Of a stretch of DNA of 64,000 bases, positions 9,522 through 19,915 are shown one piece after another. The notes beneath the pieces were generated by a model. The model searched no databases, was not told the origin of the DNA, and was given only the letters and a program-made list of their open reading frames with translations. Source of the DNA: Micromussa lordhowensis (taxonomy: Eukaryota; Cnidaria; Anthozoa; Scleractinia; Lobophylliidae); the NCBI GenBank assembly GCA_964020085.1, contig OZ026603.1, positions 25,225,181 through 25,289,180 of the forward strand, read 5' to 3'. The translations under genes and the position numbers were made by a program. Every line of letters starts with the position of its first letter. Positions within the stretch are counted from its first letter, which is position 1.

Positions 9522-9905
9522 GACCTTTACGTGGAGATTATCGCTGCTTTCCCTACACCTTTGAAAATGGCCTCTTGTAAATTAATCCACAAGGATCTGG
9601 TGGTCATAGAAACAGTTCGACAATAGGAATTTGTAACTACGGAGATTCAAACTCGAAAAAGGGGAAAGTACGATGAATGGTACATTGGTTTGTACAAAAA
9701 CTTAATAACTGGGAACTGGACTTGGATCAACAGAAAGGCACTAACCATAGACAAATGGCAGGAGAATACACTTCATAACAATAATAATCACACTCTGATG
9801 GTCAAAGAGTGGCCAACCGGATTTAAGGGATCGTTTAAGAGTATCACTGGAAACATTTCTAGAGGATGGATATGCGAGGAAGCAACAGGCATAAATAAGA
9901 TGTGA
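9522..9905 (+). pseudogene. C-type-lectin-like domain exon (decayed), receptor gene 1
   Basis: After a polypyrimidine tract and AG (9520-9521), the sequence encodes recognisable CTLD pieces: GDYRCFPYTFENGLL, then, one frame over, SCKLIHKDLVVIETVRQ, and after an in-frame TAG (9624-9626) EWYIGLYKNL, NWTWINRKAL and GWICEEATG. The WIGL-like, W-x-W and terminal WICE landmarks are diagnostic of C-type lectin folds. A frameshift near 9585 and the TAG make this exon non-functional as read. It sits upstream of stalk, TM and tail exons on the same strand, so it probably belonged to that gene. Sequencing error or a separate intact paralog exon cannot be excluded. Confidence 0.6.
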
Positions 9906-10268
9906 ATTCCACAAAGACTATATATATCAAGCCGGTGTATGTTATGTTTTCCTTCTCACCCTCCGCCGCTCATTACCCCACCTTTTGCAGTTACCGTCAC
10001 ACCCTCAGGCTTCAATGACTTCGAATCCAGGAGAGTCCGGGAATTTGAGAATGACTTTAAAAGAATGGTGCTATTACGGCCGCGTCACAGTTAATTCCAC
10101 AGTCTTGTGGAATAAGGATGTAATAGACATCATTGCAGTTGTAATCACTACTTAGTTCATGAGAGCTCTGTCTAAATTTAGACATGTAAACGTTTATAGT
10201 GTATAAGGACTCGCGAAATAGCAACCTCTAATCGGGATGGCTACTGCTTACAAAGATATAACTTACAG

Positions 10269-10353
10269 CAGAGGGACAGCACGCGTAAGGAATCTACAAC
10301 TTCTCCAATGACAATCGCTTCTACAACAGAAAGGACAGCTTCGCCTACTCATG
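10269..10353 (+). CDS. Receptor gene 1: Ser/Thr-rich stalk exon
   Basis: Bounded by TTACAG on the left and GTAATG on the right. It encodes a Ser/Thr-rich stretch (ESTTSPMTIASTTERTASP) like the mucin-type stalk of a membrane receptor. It ends one base into a codon, which matches the start phase of the next exon. The acceptor is less certain than the donor. Confidence 0.5.
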
Positions 10354-10410
10354 GTAATGTTCAACGTTTTATATTTTCACTTTTGTTTCTCCGTTATTTC
10401 GTGCCTGCAG

Positions 10411-10428
10411 AGCTGCCATGCACACGAG
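10411..10428 (+). CDS. Receptor gene 1: 18-nt micro-exon
   Basis: The acceptor CCTGCAG and donor GTAAGT (a perfect consensus) enclose 18 nt coding for ELPCTR with phase 1 at both ends, so including or skipping it keeps frame. Phase agrees with the stalk exon before it and the TM exon after it. Confidence 0.5.
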
Positions 10429-10877
10429 GTAAGTGGCAGAGCCTTAAGCAGTGTATTTGGAAACATGGTATGCAATGTGCATTGTGTCATCGATTTTATA
10501 CATTTTTGTTATTTTTTTTCAAATAGCACTTTGCTTGACATGTATAATAGTTTAATAACAATTCAGGCAGTTAAGGTGGTTCGAAATAGTTTTCATTTTC
10601 CCGAGACAAGTTCACAAATTCTTTTCTAAATTATGTTTGGTTCATCGTATCACTATGAAATTTGGCACAGAAATAAAAGAAACATCATAGATTCATTACA
10701 TGACATTCATTTCAAAAAAACCTGTTACCATAGCAACCATATGACGCATTCAGTTGAGCCCCTAAAATCGAAATCTATTGTTTGTTTTTTTAAATTGGTC
10801 GGTAAAATCTGCAATATTATATGTCACCAGAAATGACCTTCAAAATATTTCAGTTTAAAAACAATCTGTAGGGTAGA

Positions 10878-11520
10878 TTAAGGTGATTCCCGAGTTTTGC
10901 ATTGCGCATTCCTACTGCGCACGAATTTTGCGTCATCAGCGCGCGCACATGAGCGCGCGCACGTACAAAACATAAGAGATTTCCTTCAAACTAAGCTCGA
11001 TAGCGAGATAAAAGCTAATTTCCTCTTAAACGAGCACGGTGACCCCCACTTTTTACTTTATAAATTCAATGAGAACAATATCCGCAATAACTGAGAGAAA
11101 AATTGGCAGAAATCTATGGCTACTTTTTTGGCAAATGAAATAAATGCTACAGATAGAGACGTAACGGGCCCATTAGAGCAAGTCCAAATTATGTTTCCTT
11201 TAAAGGATAAAAAAAATCAGTTAATAATGCAGGGTATTTGAAGCCATTTCTTCTGGGACGTAGATGAATAGGCAATCAAAGACGGTTGAATTCCGTGTGA
11301 TATAACACGCCGCATTGAAAAATAATCGAGCTTATTTGTTGCGCACTGAGATAACCAAGAGTCACCAAAATAACCATATTTGTCAGCATCGTGGCATGAA
11401 AACAAGCACGGTGACCCCCTCTTTTTATTACGTTTTTAACATCTCCTTGTACTGTAATGACACCATACCAAGTTTCATCGGAAATCTATGGCGGGTTCTT
11501 TTACCCGGGAATCACCTTAA
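10878..11520. mobile_element. TTAA-flanked MITE nested in the outer element
   Basis: Ends are TTAAGGTGATTCCCG and the inverted CGGGAATCACCTTAA. The interior contains GCGCGCGCAC runs and the string CACGGTGACCCCC twice (near 11036 and 11404), which is also found in the element at 13394-14058, so the two are related. Non-coding. Confidence 0.65.
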
Positions 11521-11570
11521 GAAAAAATCCTCTTTTTGACTATTGTTTTCTTATTTTTTTTTTCCTGCCT

Positions 11571-12243
11571 ACAGAATTTTTTTTTTATTTAAACATATTT
11601 GTAATTGTTTGCCCCAAAAGCACCTAGGCTTATCAAGGGGGCTCACAATAATACAGTAATCAGGCTTACAACTAAACAGACGGACACAAACATCACACAA
11701 AGTCACAACAAATAAATTTACATAACTAGAGGACAGACAGTGGCCATTGAGAGGCAATTTGTACTATTAAAAAAATTACATCAGTAGAAAAGTATTAAAT
11801 CTAGTCACCTCTATTAACTATGATTAAAATAACAGTCAAACAGTGGTCATCGAAAAGCGATTAGTACTCATTATAAAACGCTGGACTTCACGAAATAAAG
11901 CACAGTTAATATCATAATTTACAGATTTAACGCCGTACAGTAAGAAATTAATTTTCCTAGCATCGCTGCTTGATGACCACGTTTCACCGAGAATAGCAGC
12001 AGCAGAGGTAAAGAGGACATTACGTTGGGCGGCATACCTGGGGCAGAACAAAAAGAAGTGTTTCACCGATTCAGAGTCAAGACCGCACTCGCAAAAAGGC
12101 GATGCACAACGGTTAATTTTAAACAAATATTCTCTTAGCCAAGAAAAACCCAGTCTAAGGCGGGTATGATCGATTGATGCGCGCCTTGATTTTTGCCTTG
12201 ATTTTTGCCTTTTCGCCTTGATGCGCGCCTTACAGAATTTTTT
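11571..12243 (-). mobile_element. LINE 3' fragment with target-site duplication
   Basis: A T-run at the left marks the poly(A) tail of a minus-strand insertion. ACAGAATTTTTT appears at both ends (about 11571 and 12232) as a target duplication. The 5' end is truncated and carries repeated GCGCGCCTTGATTTTTGCC filler near 12180-12230, as at template-switch junctions. Confidence 0.65.
11836..12126 (-). pseudogene. C-terminal zinc-binding part of a LINE reverse transcriptase
   Basis: 96 residues containing a C-x3-C-x-CG ... E-SVKHFFLFCPRY arrangement, the zinc-binding tail (zf-RVT-like) found downstream of the RT in Jockey/CR1-type LINEs. Only the extreme C-terminus survives, 5'-truncated by retrotransposition. 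Confidence 0.6.
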
Positions 12244-12809
12244 AAGAATCGGACTATGTATGCAGCCAATTGATCCTGGTTATCACCGAAAAAATAAAAA
12301 AAATCCACCGAGTGGAAGCGGAAATATGAGCGATTAAAGTTATAAAAACTCTAAAATTTCGACACGACAAGATCAGCATTTGCGCATGTGCGTCAACTGC
12401 AGGCGCGAGATTAGGCTTGTTGATTTCCGAGTTGGCAGTGTTTTGTACATGTGATGTTTTGTTCTACAAGATTCTAAAACAACTTACAATTGGGCGATTT
12501 TACCTTTCTCGGGGACCAATATGTGTTTAAAACATCAGTTTTCATCAAAGTAATCTATTGTTTTTGCCAAAGTAGCCAGATGTTTTGTTCCTCGTGGCGC
12601 GGATCGACTTGATGATTAGAACCCAGTTTGCGCGCGCCATAAAACTATTTCGAACCACCTTAAAAACTGAACAAACAGTGCAAATCACAAAATTGAATAC
12701 TAATAATTAAATCTATTTACAATAATAATCTACCTAAGAGAATAAGAATTATAATAATGGAATCACGCGTATCTAAATGTGAAAAAGTCATCTGCTCGTT
12801 TTAGTGGCT

Positions 12810-13061
12810 TTAGTCTTTCCCGATCTTAACTGATATGGAATAGATATTATTGTAACTTTCGGCGCCAAGAAGGATATTAGATTGGCTCTCATTCCTCATA
12901 TCCGCCATCAAGTTTTTACATAAGTATATTCTGCGATTAGCTAAGGATGTCAGATTTGCTTGATCTAGGGCTTGCTGATAACTAGAGTTAGGAAATATTA
13001 TATCTAAGTGGCACTGCCCAAAGTAATTGGGCTCAGAAGAAATGATGTCTTCTGAGCCCAA
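12810..13061 (-). pseudogene. LINE reverse transcriptase C-terminal fragment
   Basis: 83 residues with the pattern YQQALDQANLTSLANRRIYLC, matching the post-RT thumb block (Y-x2-AL...L-x2-RR-x2-LC) common in non-LTR retrotransposons. It has no RT active site. The beginning runs into a perfect hairpin (13020-13068), so the frame start is artificial. Confidence 0.5.
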
Positions 13062-13068
13062 TTACTTT
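13020..13068. repeat. Perfect 21-bp-arm hairpin
   Basis: AAAGTAATTGGGCTCAGAAG plus A is followed by a 7-nt loop and its exact reverse complement. It lies at the edge of a LINE fragment, so it may be a foldback made during insertion or repair rather than a functional site. Confidence 0.8.
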
Positions 13069-13393
13069 CGATTAATTCAGGCTCAAAGTTAAACGTACAG
13101 AGTGGCGTTCGCTTGACTGGATGCCAAAATTGTTCGCATTTGATGTGGTTTTGTATTGCTACCCGAGGCCATTGGCTTAGGAACTTGCGCCACTTTTCTC
13201 ATCCAATCCGAAGTAAAACTACAACCAATCCTAAATCGCTCGCACACATTTACCCGCGCTTCTTGTCAAGTATATTTATTTGCTTTGAGTACTGGTTGGT
13301 TCACTAGACTCTTTATTTTCTTTGTTACATGGGCCAAAGTAATGACCTTGGTTTTGGTTCAACGTCACTCGATTAAAACTGCTGTTTCTTGCT

Positions 13394-14058
13394 TTAAGGA
13401 CGTTCGCGCCAAAAAACTTCCCACGCACAGATTTTTTTAACACTTTGACTGCAGGTAGAAAATGATAAGATTAGATGAAAAACGTAAAAAAAATCGGGGG
13501 TCACCGAACTCGTTTTGAAGATAAGGCGCATCACAGATCATAGCATTTCTAGGATTTCCAGCCACTAAGGCGATTCTGGCCGGATTCATTACTATCGGCA
13601 TATAATTAAGTTGAAGAATCATATCTAAGTTATGTGTGTTTAACATAGCATATATAGGCCTATTTGATATATCTTTGCTACATATGCCATTAAATCAGCT
13701 AGAAGAAAGCTAGAAAAAGTACAACTTCTGAGTTACGCACACCTGTATCCATGTACCAATTCGACCCTATTTGAATAGTATATGAGAAATAATTAAAACT
13801 TCCCACGTACAGATTTTTTTGTTTTTTAGTATAAAGGAAAGAATCAGAAAAGGAAGTGATCTGCCGAAAAAAAAGTGGGGGTCACCGAGCATCCAACAAA
13901 AATATTCGCACACAAAGATAACGCAAAGGTCATCAGCTCTATGTTTTGTTGAGTTTTCGACTTGGTGCGCGCGCTTGAAAATGACGTGGCGCGCGCGTGA
14001 CCAATGAAAAGCGTGCGCACTAGAGATGCGCAGTAGCAACGGGCGCGAACGTCCTTAA
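13394..14058. mobile_element. TTAA-flanked MITE
   Basis: The ends are TTAAGGACGTTCGCGCC and its inverted copy GGGCGCGAACGTCCTTAA. The interior has ACTTCCCAC(G)(C/T)ACAGATTTTTT twice and GGGGGTCACCG twice. It shares GGTGACCCCC with the element at 10878-11520. No coding potential. Confidence 0.65.
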
Positions 14059-14106
14059 ACCTCAATAAAAAATATCTACATACAAGTAACTTTTGTTACT
14101 TATTAG

Positions 14107-14262
14107 ATCCCACCAGGGACCCGGAAGGATGGAAGCAGGCTTATGACAAAGATAACTGTTCCTCAGTAGTGGTAATTCTTGCGTCGTTAGTAGGAGTGCT
14201 GTCTGCTGCGTTGCTCATTTTTGGTGTCTGTTCCGTATCTTGGCGAACGAAACAACGAAAAG
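14107..14262 (+). CDS. Receptor gene 1: transmembrane exon
   Basis: Acceptor TTATTAG, donor GTAATT. It reads from phase 1 to phase 1 without stops: a short juxtamembrane part (DPTRDPEGWKQAYDKDNC), then a hydrophobic helix of about 24 residues (SSVVVILASLVGVLSAALLI and following), then basic WRTKQRK on the cytoplasmic side. This is a type I topology. Phase agrees with the micro-exon at 10411 and the tail exon at 14745. There is no charged residue in the helix, so no obvious adaptor pairing. Confidence 0.65.
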
Positions 14263-14744
14263 GTAATTTACTGTCTAACCTATATAACATGTCAACATGA
14301 TGCTCCTGATTTTGGTTATATTTAGAGAACGTTTTATTTCTATATTTAGTCCTTGATGAATCTTAAAAAGTAAGTAATCTTGTTACTAGCTCGCGATATA
14401 TTTTTTTGCACGTATACTAGTCAAAACTTGTTATTGTCACGTTCATAAAGCTGCTTCACTCCTTTTTCAACTAGTATCACGCCTCCATGCAGTCTTGCTT
14501 TTAAGTTTAATATTGTTAACCATTTTTATCATTATGTTTTCTTTCATTGTAGTTTTGATTTCTGTCTCTAATTGGACTATCTTCATTGTTAATAATCATA
14601 TATATGCTTCGGAACCGATAATAAAAAGCAGTCAATTTACAAAACGCAAAGGGTGAAGGAAGTGACAGAACTGGGTCGCTTTTTCTGTTACGACTGTCAT
14701 TTTTAAAAGAGCTATTTTCTAACTGCTCATTATGTTTGTGCTAG

Positions 14745-14769
14745 ATACAAGAAAGGCAGCTAGTACAAG
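14745..14769 (+). CDS. Receptor gene 1: 25-nt cytoplasmic exon
   Basis: Acceptor GTGCTAG, donor GTAGGT. It encodes DTRKAAST-like residues when joined to the TM exon. Its length takes phase 1 to phase 2, exactly what the next exon (17072) needs. The short exon was accepted mainly for this phase agreement. Confidence 0.5.
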
Positions 14770-15778
14770 GTAGGTCACCTGCTTAAAAGTGCGTATTATT
14801 GTAATTGTAATAAAAAAGTTGTTCTCCTACTCTTCTGTTGCTTTGTGGCTAGAACACATGCATTCTAATAATGTCTGAAAAATCAAATGTTCCAGGAAAA
14901 AATGACGTTTTGCTTTGAATAATCATTGCTAAACCACTGCAAAATGCCTCCCCGTTTGGGGCGGGGGTGGGGATGAGGGTAGTCACATGTAACAGTGATG
15001 GGGAGGTGCAAGGCTCTTAGAATCGGCTTCATTTACAAAGTGTAAACTTCATACAAATGGCAAGGAGACTTCAGTCCATTAATGAAAAAGGGACTTTTGG
15101 ATTGCTTCCTAAACTGTTAGACGTTTTTCTGTGTATAGTTTTTGTCTAGGACTACTTTAAGGTCTTTACATTCATAGGCGTACGAGCCGGGGGGGGGGGG
15201 GTCTGCAGCCCCCCAAGCTGCGGAAATAATGTTATTTTCGGGCAAATCGCTCTTAATTCGGGCAACGACACTTGGGAGAAAGCATTATAAAATAATTCTG
15301 TTGGCGTGATTTCCAAAAGTCATAAGCAAAGTTTCTAGTTAATTACTTTCCAGGTAATTAGATGCCCGTAAGTGGTGTCTTCAGAGATTTGGTAATTTGA
15401 ATAATATCCTGTAAAGTGTTAAGTGTATCGTTTCGCCATTAAACATCTTTTGCAGTTCGCGCCTTATTTTCGCGCCAATTTCGCGAAGAGCGGGAAAACA
15501 GTTTGACGGCCAGTTGACGAGTTCACATGTAGGTTTGTTTTAAGGATCCTCATTGACGTTGTTCGATTCTCTGTGAACTCCGTGGACAAAAAGTGAAAAA
15601 CTTAAGTGACTAAAGGTCAAGCAGCTGTCAAGGTCAACAAGGCGAAACAGTATGGACAAGATGATAGACATTTTCGGACACCGCCATGAAAGGAAGAACT
15701 TTTTCTTTTAATACGTTTTTGAGTGTAACATTGAGACTGTTGATAGAGTTAAGTATGCAAACTTTCAATTGAGCTAAT
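14770..15778. other. Intron sequence with repeat fragments
   Basis: Intronic sequence between tail exons. A G-run with CATAGGCGTACG near 15174-15195 recurs inverted near 16905-16950, marking pieces of a dispersed repeat. No gene was seen here. Confidence 0.4.
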
Positions 15779-16780
15779 AGGGACCTTAAGATACCAGGAC
15801 GGGAGGAGCTACGACGGCTACCGGAAGTAAATATACTCTACCGGGCATGCGCACGAGAACTCTCGAATCATCTCTCTGCCGTCCTCGTCTCGTCGAGGAC
15901 GTCATTTCGCCTGTTTTGCCGTCGTGTCGAAAACGTGAGTATTTTGCTCTTGTTTTGCCTCGACAAATGTTCCAATCGACCTTATTTTCAGTTATCTTGA
16001 TAAGAATGTTTTTAAGGTTCACATTTTTCACGATTGTAGTGTATAATACTACGCTGAGATAGGGAAAATGTGAATAAAAATATTCCTCGTCTGCTCGTTT
16101 AATTTGTGTTTCAGTCACTGTTCAGTCGCTGTCACGAGTGTGCAAGCTCAAAACGAAATACAAACTCTATGCATTGAGAATACATCAGTGTAAGTACAGT
16201 CGATAAAATGTTGTAAGAATGAATGCCATGAAAGCTTCTATCGGGCAATTAAAATACCGTCACATTTTCAAACTGATGTTTAGTTGTTTTAACTTGATGC
16301 AATGTTTGTTTTATGTTTATAGTCTAAAGCTTGTTGCAATTACAGATGGAAATTTGTGTTCACCACAATCAGGATTTTCCGGCGACAGAATTCTTTAACG
16401 CTCTTGTCCCTGGCAAAAAGCCGTCTAAAGCAGGGCGGTCAGATTGTTCGTTTAATTTCTTCATACGGAAATTCTGGCTACTTTATTAGACTATTTACAG
16501 ATGTTTGCTTCGCTTATAAAGTAAAAGAAATTAAACATCACTGATCACTATCGTTTAAGCTTAATAGGATAAGATTTATACCATCTCTGTCATAGTCTAA
16601 AGGATGTCATTGCTTATGTGAATGGCTTTTACGAAGTTTGAATTATTGACGTCGCCGTCCTTTGCGAAAAGACACATCTTAAGCATTTTGTTTTTGGCGA
16701 CACAACGGGACCCGCGAAAGTTTCCCGCGTCCACTGCCGTTCCCGTCCTAGCCTTCCCGTCCTCGTATCTTAAGGTCCCT
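15779..16780. mobile_element. Roughly 1-kb non-autonomous transposon with TA flanks
   Basis: The ends AGGGACCTTAAGATAC and the inverted GTATCTTAAGGTCCCT are about 1 kb apart, each followed by a less perfect GGACGGGA extension. TA lies outside both ends, as in Tc1/mariner-type insertions. No transposase. It sits in an intron of receptor gene 1. Confidence 0.55.
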
Positions 16781-17071
16781 ATTTTTCCAACGATAGCAGT
16801 TTCATTAGATAAGAAAATGATGAACGTCTCCGTTTGCATCCCGGTTTCAATCTCCACTCTTTCGGGCATTGCGTAATTTTTTCGGGCAAGAACGTCACCG
16901 CCCCCGCCCCCCCCCCCTCCCCCAAGTCCGGAGGTGCCCGTACGCCTATGTTTACATTTCCCCTTATTCGCATCTTTCCGCCAATATTACACCTGCCTGA
17001 CCTCCCCAGGGTAAGATAAGTCTCTACACTTTGGCAAAATACTATGTTTTCGCTCATCTATTTCCTAACAG

Positions 17072-17249
17072 GAACCGACTTCAAGATCAAGACGGGTCTT
17101 CGTTGAGCCTAGGAAATGCGGCAAGAAAGCTTGGGTTCTCTGATAAAGCAGAACCTCAAGGTGTCGAACTCGAATATCAGAGGCGGGGAATAGACCAGGC
17201 TTCGAGACAGGAGTGTGGATATGCCATGTTGACTCCTCGTACAATAATG
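17072..17249 (+). CDS. Receptor gene 1: cytoplasmic tail exon with tyrosines
   Basis: Acceptor CTAACAG, donor GTAACT. It enters in phase 2 and leaves in phase 0. It encodes about 59 hydrophilic residues with tyrosine sites ELEYQRRG and, at the end, CGYAMLTPRTIM. The YAML near the exon end is the first half of an ITAM-like pair completed by the next exon. Cytoplasmic position follows from its place after the TM exon. Confidence 0.55.
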
Positions 17250-17722
17250 GTAACTGAAATAAAGCTTAAAGAAACGAACCTTTGTTACAGAAGGTTAGAG
17301 TTCTGGTTTACAAAACCTCGTTGTCGACGTTAATACCGTTGGTGCCTTTGTCCTAGTCCTTGACTTCTTTTTGTCTGTCTCTTCTATTTCTACTTCTTCT
17401 CCTTCTCCTCCTGCTCCTCCTGCTCTTCATCCCTTCATTCTTCTCAACTTCTTAATCCTTATCATTCACTATCCCAAGTTTCTGTCCCCTTCTTCTTCCT
17501 TCTCATCTCAGTCTCCTCCTCCTCTTCGTTTTTAAGCTCTCCAGTCCGGTTTTTCAGTCCATTCTGGTGTTGTACACGCTTGCATTTCAGCTTTCTAGTA
17601 GTATAGATAATATGCATCACTGCGACTTTGGATCTCGATTTTGATCGCTTGCGTCTGACAGACACAGGGACTGGCGTACTGAGGGACCGACAGACTGACA
17701 TCATTTTTTGTGTTTTGTGTAG

Positions 17723-17809
17723 GTGCCAGGGGATAGTTCATACGCATCGCTTGTGAAATCTAAACCAGAAGACTGTACCAATGAATCTTTTGTGACCGCT
17801 TCTCCTTAG
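17723..17809 (+). CDS. Receptor gene 1: last tail exon with YxxL motif
   Basis: Acceptor GTGTAG after a T-rich tract; phase 0. It encodes VPGDSSYASLVKSK and continues to a TAG. SSYASL fits the ITIM pattern, and paired with the YAML of the preceding exon (12 residues between) it fits an ITAM (YxxL-x6-12-YxxL). After the TAG the same frame stays open to a TAA at 17882-17884 and contains TYVNV, a Grb2-type YxN site. So the TAG may be a recent nonsense change or the true end. Confidence 0.5.
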   Translation: MPGDSSYASLVKSKPEDCTNESFVTASP

Positions 17810-17884
17810 TTACAACAAGATGCAGATCCTCATGATCAGCTGCCTACATACGTCAATGTCAATCAAAATATAGAAAACCAATAA

Positions 17885-19537
17885 CTAAATCGACGTAGAG
17901 AGGAAGTAGCGACAATGTTGGTTGATTTAAATTTTTAAATTGTTTGTCCCTCTTCAGAGTACCTGGTTTTTAACTCTCTTATTTCCCTCTCTATTTGCTC
18001 ATATGATCATACTAAATATCAGAGGCATCAGTAACTTTCAAAAACGAACAACAATTTTCTCATTGACTGCTAATGAATGTAATTGATGGCATCATTATAT
18101 ACTCATTATATACTCAAAAGTCAATTTGAGCTGTTCTCGAGAAACTGACTAAACAAACAAGTGAGTGACTGTCAGTGTTGTCTCCACAAATGATGAGAAG
18201 GAAATCTCGAAATGTAAACATTTTGAGAAATATCTGTTAACCTGAAACTGTTTTCAAAAAAGCGTTGCTATGAATTATATTGCTTTGCTAACATTTTAGG
18301 GTTAGAATACAAATATTGTGCGATTTTTATAACATGGCAAAATAGTTTTAGGAGTTTATGTCATGGAATTGCAGAATACCAGAGAACAAGCGGAGTACAT
18401 AATTGAAATTACAGTGGAACCACTTTTAAGCAGCCATCCTCTGGGAAATGGGTGGTGGGCGTAGTAGAATCGTGAATTCAATCAAATACCAACATGCTTT
18501 AATTAAGGGAACATGGAACTACGTGGAGACAATATAATAAACATGTCTTATAATTTTAGCGATGGTTACTTCCTTTACATACTTCTCTTTTCTGTCGTTG
18601 CCTCAAACGCATTTCACCAATAAAGAAGGAACACTGCCTTAACTCGAAGGTTTAATATTATACAACCTGACTCAATGGCGAGCCCATGGAACAGACGGTG
18701 ACAGACGCGCGTGCGCAGCGCCAACAACCGCTGGACACAGTGTAAATAACATAGTGGCGTTTCGCATAAGGTAACTTACGTACTGACACAAATTCAGAGC
18801 CCAACGTGACGAAAACAGCAAAACGCTAATGTGTTAGAAGGGCAAACCATGCTCTTTGTTAGATGATATTACAAGTGTTCGAACAGACGACTTTCCCTGA
18901 ATTAAAGCAAACGATGCGAGTCCATGCAAACGAGCGATCTCGTGACCTCAATGGAGAATGAGAACGGAGCAGGGAAGTCTTATTTTAAAGTATTGCCAGT
19001 TAATTTCCAGTGCAACTGTAGCGCGATATCTGCCCGCAAGGAGAAAGCCGCAACACGTGCTGTGGGCTATCACGCAAGACTGTGGGCTATCACTTATGGT
19101 GACCGAATGGCAAGAAAGAGACAAGTCTCTTGTTTTTTACTTTCGTCACTTCATGTCTCGTTTTCCGTACGGATAGGATTTCAACAGACGCGTAGCACGA
19201 TGCATCTATACAGTTTGATCACGCAGTACCATTGAATCAAGAACAGATCGATTCACGCTACAATTGTCCCATAAATCTAACTGGAAGTACAGTCAAATAT
19301 AGGACGCATCTGCTCTCTGTGGGTAAGAATTTAAAAAAAACAAACAAAAACAAACCTGTCCAGCATCTAAAACTCTCCATGAATAGTGAACATGACCAGT
19401 GAAACGGGTCCTTTGGTGAGTGAATTGAGTGATTTCCAGCGGAAAATAATTTGAATCCGTAGTCGCTTGCTCTAAGCACTGATATGAGCCCGCGTTCGGT
19501 ACGCTGAAGTGATGAAACAGTTCATTCTATCGTCGAA
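17885..19537. other. Unassigned host sequence left of Polinton copy 1
   Basis: No gene recognised. Two short blocks (about 18900-18930 and 19340-19450, the latter with ATCTAAAA...CTCCATGA and GAGTGATTTCCA) resemble blocks at 40950-41075 upstream of receptor gene 2, suggesting shared promoter or duplicated flank sequence. Confidence 0.4.
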
Positions 19538-19543
19538 AAGATA

Positions 19544-19915
19544 AGCAGTATAGTAATTGGGGAAGCTAGCACAACCACACTAAAATTAGTGTAATATTGT
19601 AAGATGTGTAGGAATTAGGGAAGCTAGCACAACCACACTAATTTTAGTGTAATAGTGTAAGATGCGTGGTTAGTGTAAAAAATTACGCCGATTTTCAGTG
19701 TACACTAAAATGCGTGACCCGTCTAAGATGCGTGGTTAGTGTAAATTTGAAAATTAGCGTACACTGAAATTTTATTATATATTTGTATCTAAATATTTTT
19801 TTTAGTGTAAGATGCGTGGTTAGTGTACACTGATTTTTAGTGTACACTAAAAATGCGTGGTCTGTGTACACTGTAAATGTCCATATACACTAAAGCAGCG
19901 TACTAGCGTGACTGA
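19544..19915. repeat. Left terminal inverted repeat, copy 1
   Basis: The portion mirrored at the right end runs to about 19757. The outer roughly 130 bp contain two tandem versions of GGGGAAGCTAGCACAACCAC; the inner part is built of short degenerate iterons (TTAGTGTACACT, TAAGATGCGTGGTTAGTGTA) that extend to the first gene. The terminal triplet is AGC instead of AGT. Confidence 0.9.

Larger units (their letters stand above)
10571..12663. mobile_element. TTAA-flanked non-autonomous DNA transposon (outer)
   Basis: It begins TTAAGGTGGTTCGAAATAG and ends with the inverted copy CTATTTCGAACCACCTTAA. It has no transposase frame. It is interrupted by a second TTAA element (10878-11520) and by a minus-strand LINE tail (about 11571-12243). 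TTAA at both ends suggests a Kolobok- or piggyBac-type mobilising enzyme; the class is inference. Confidence 0.65.

Noticed and set aside
15786..16118. 110-residue minus-strand frame
   Set aside because: Lies across a non-autonomous transposon and its inverted repeats; no recognisable domain.
18924..19235. 103-residue plus-strand frame left of Polinton 1
   Set aside because: No domain, codon pattern or splice support; probably chance.
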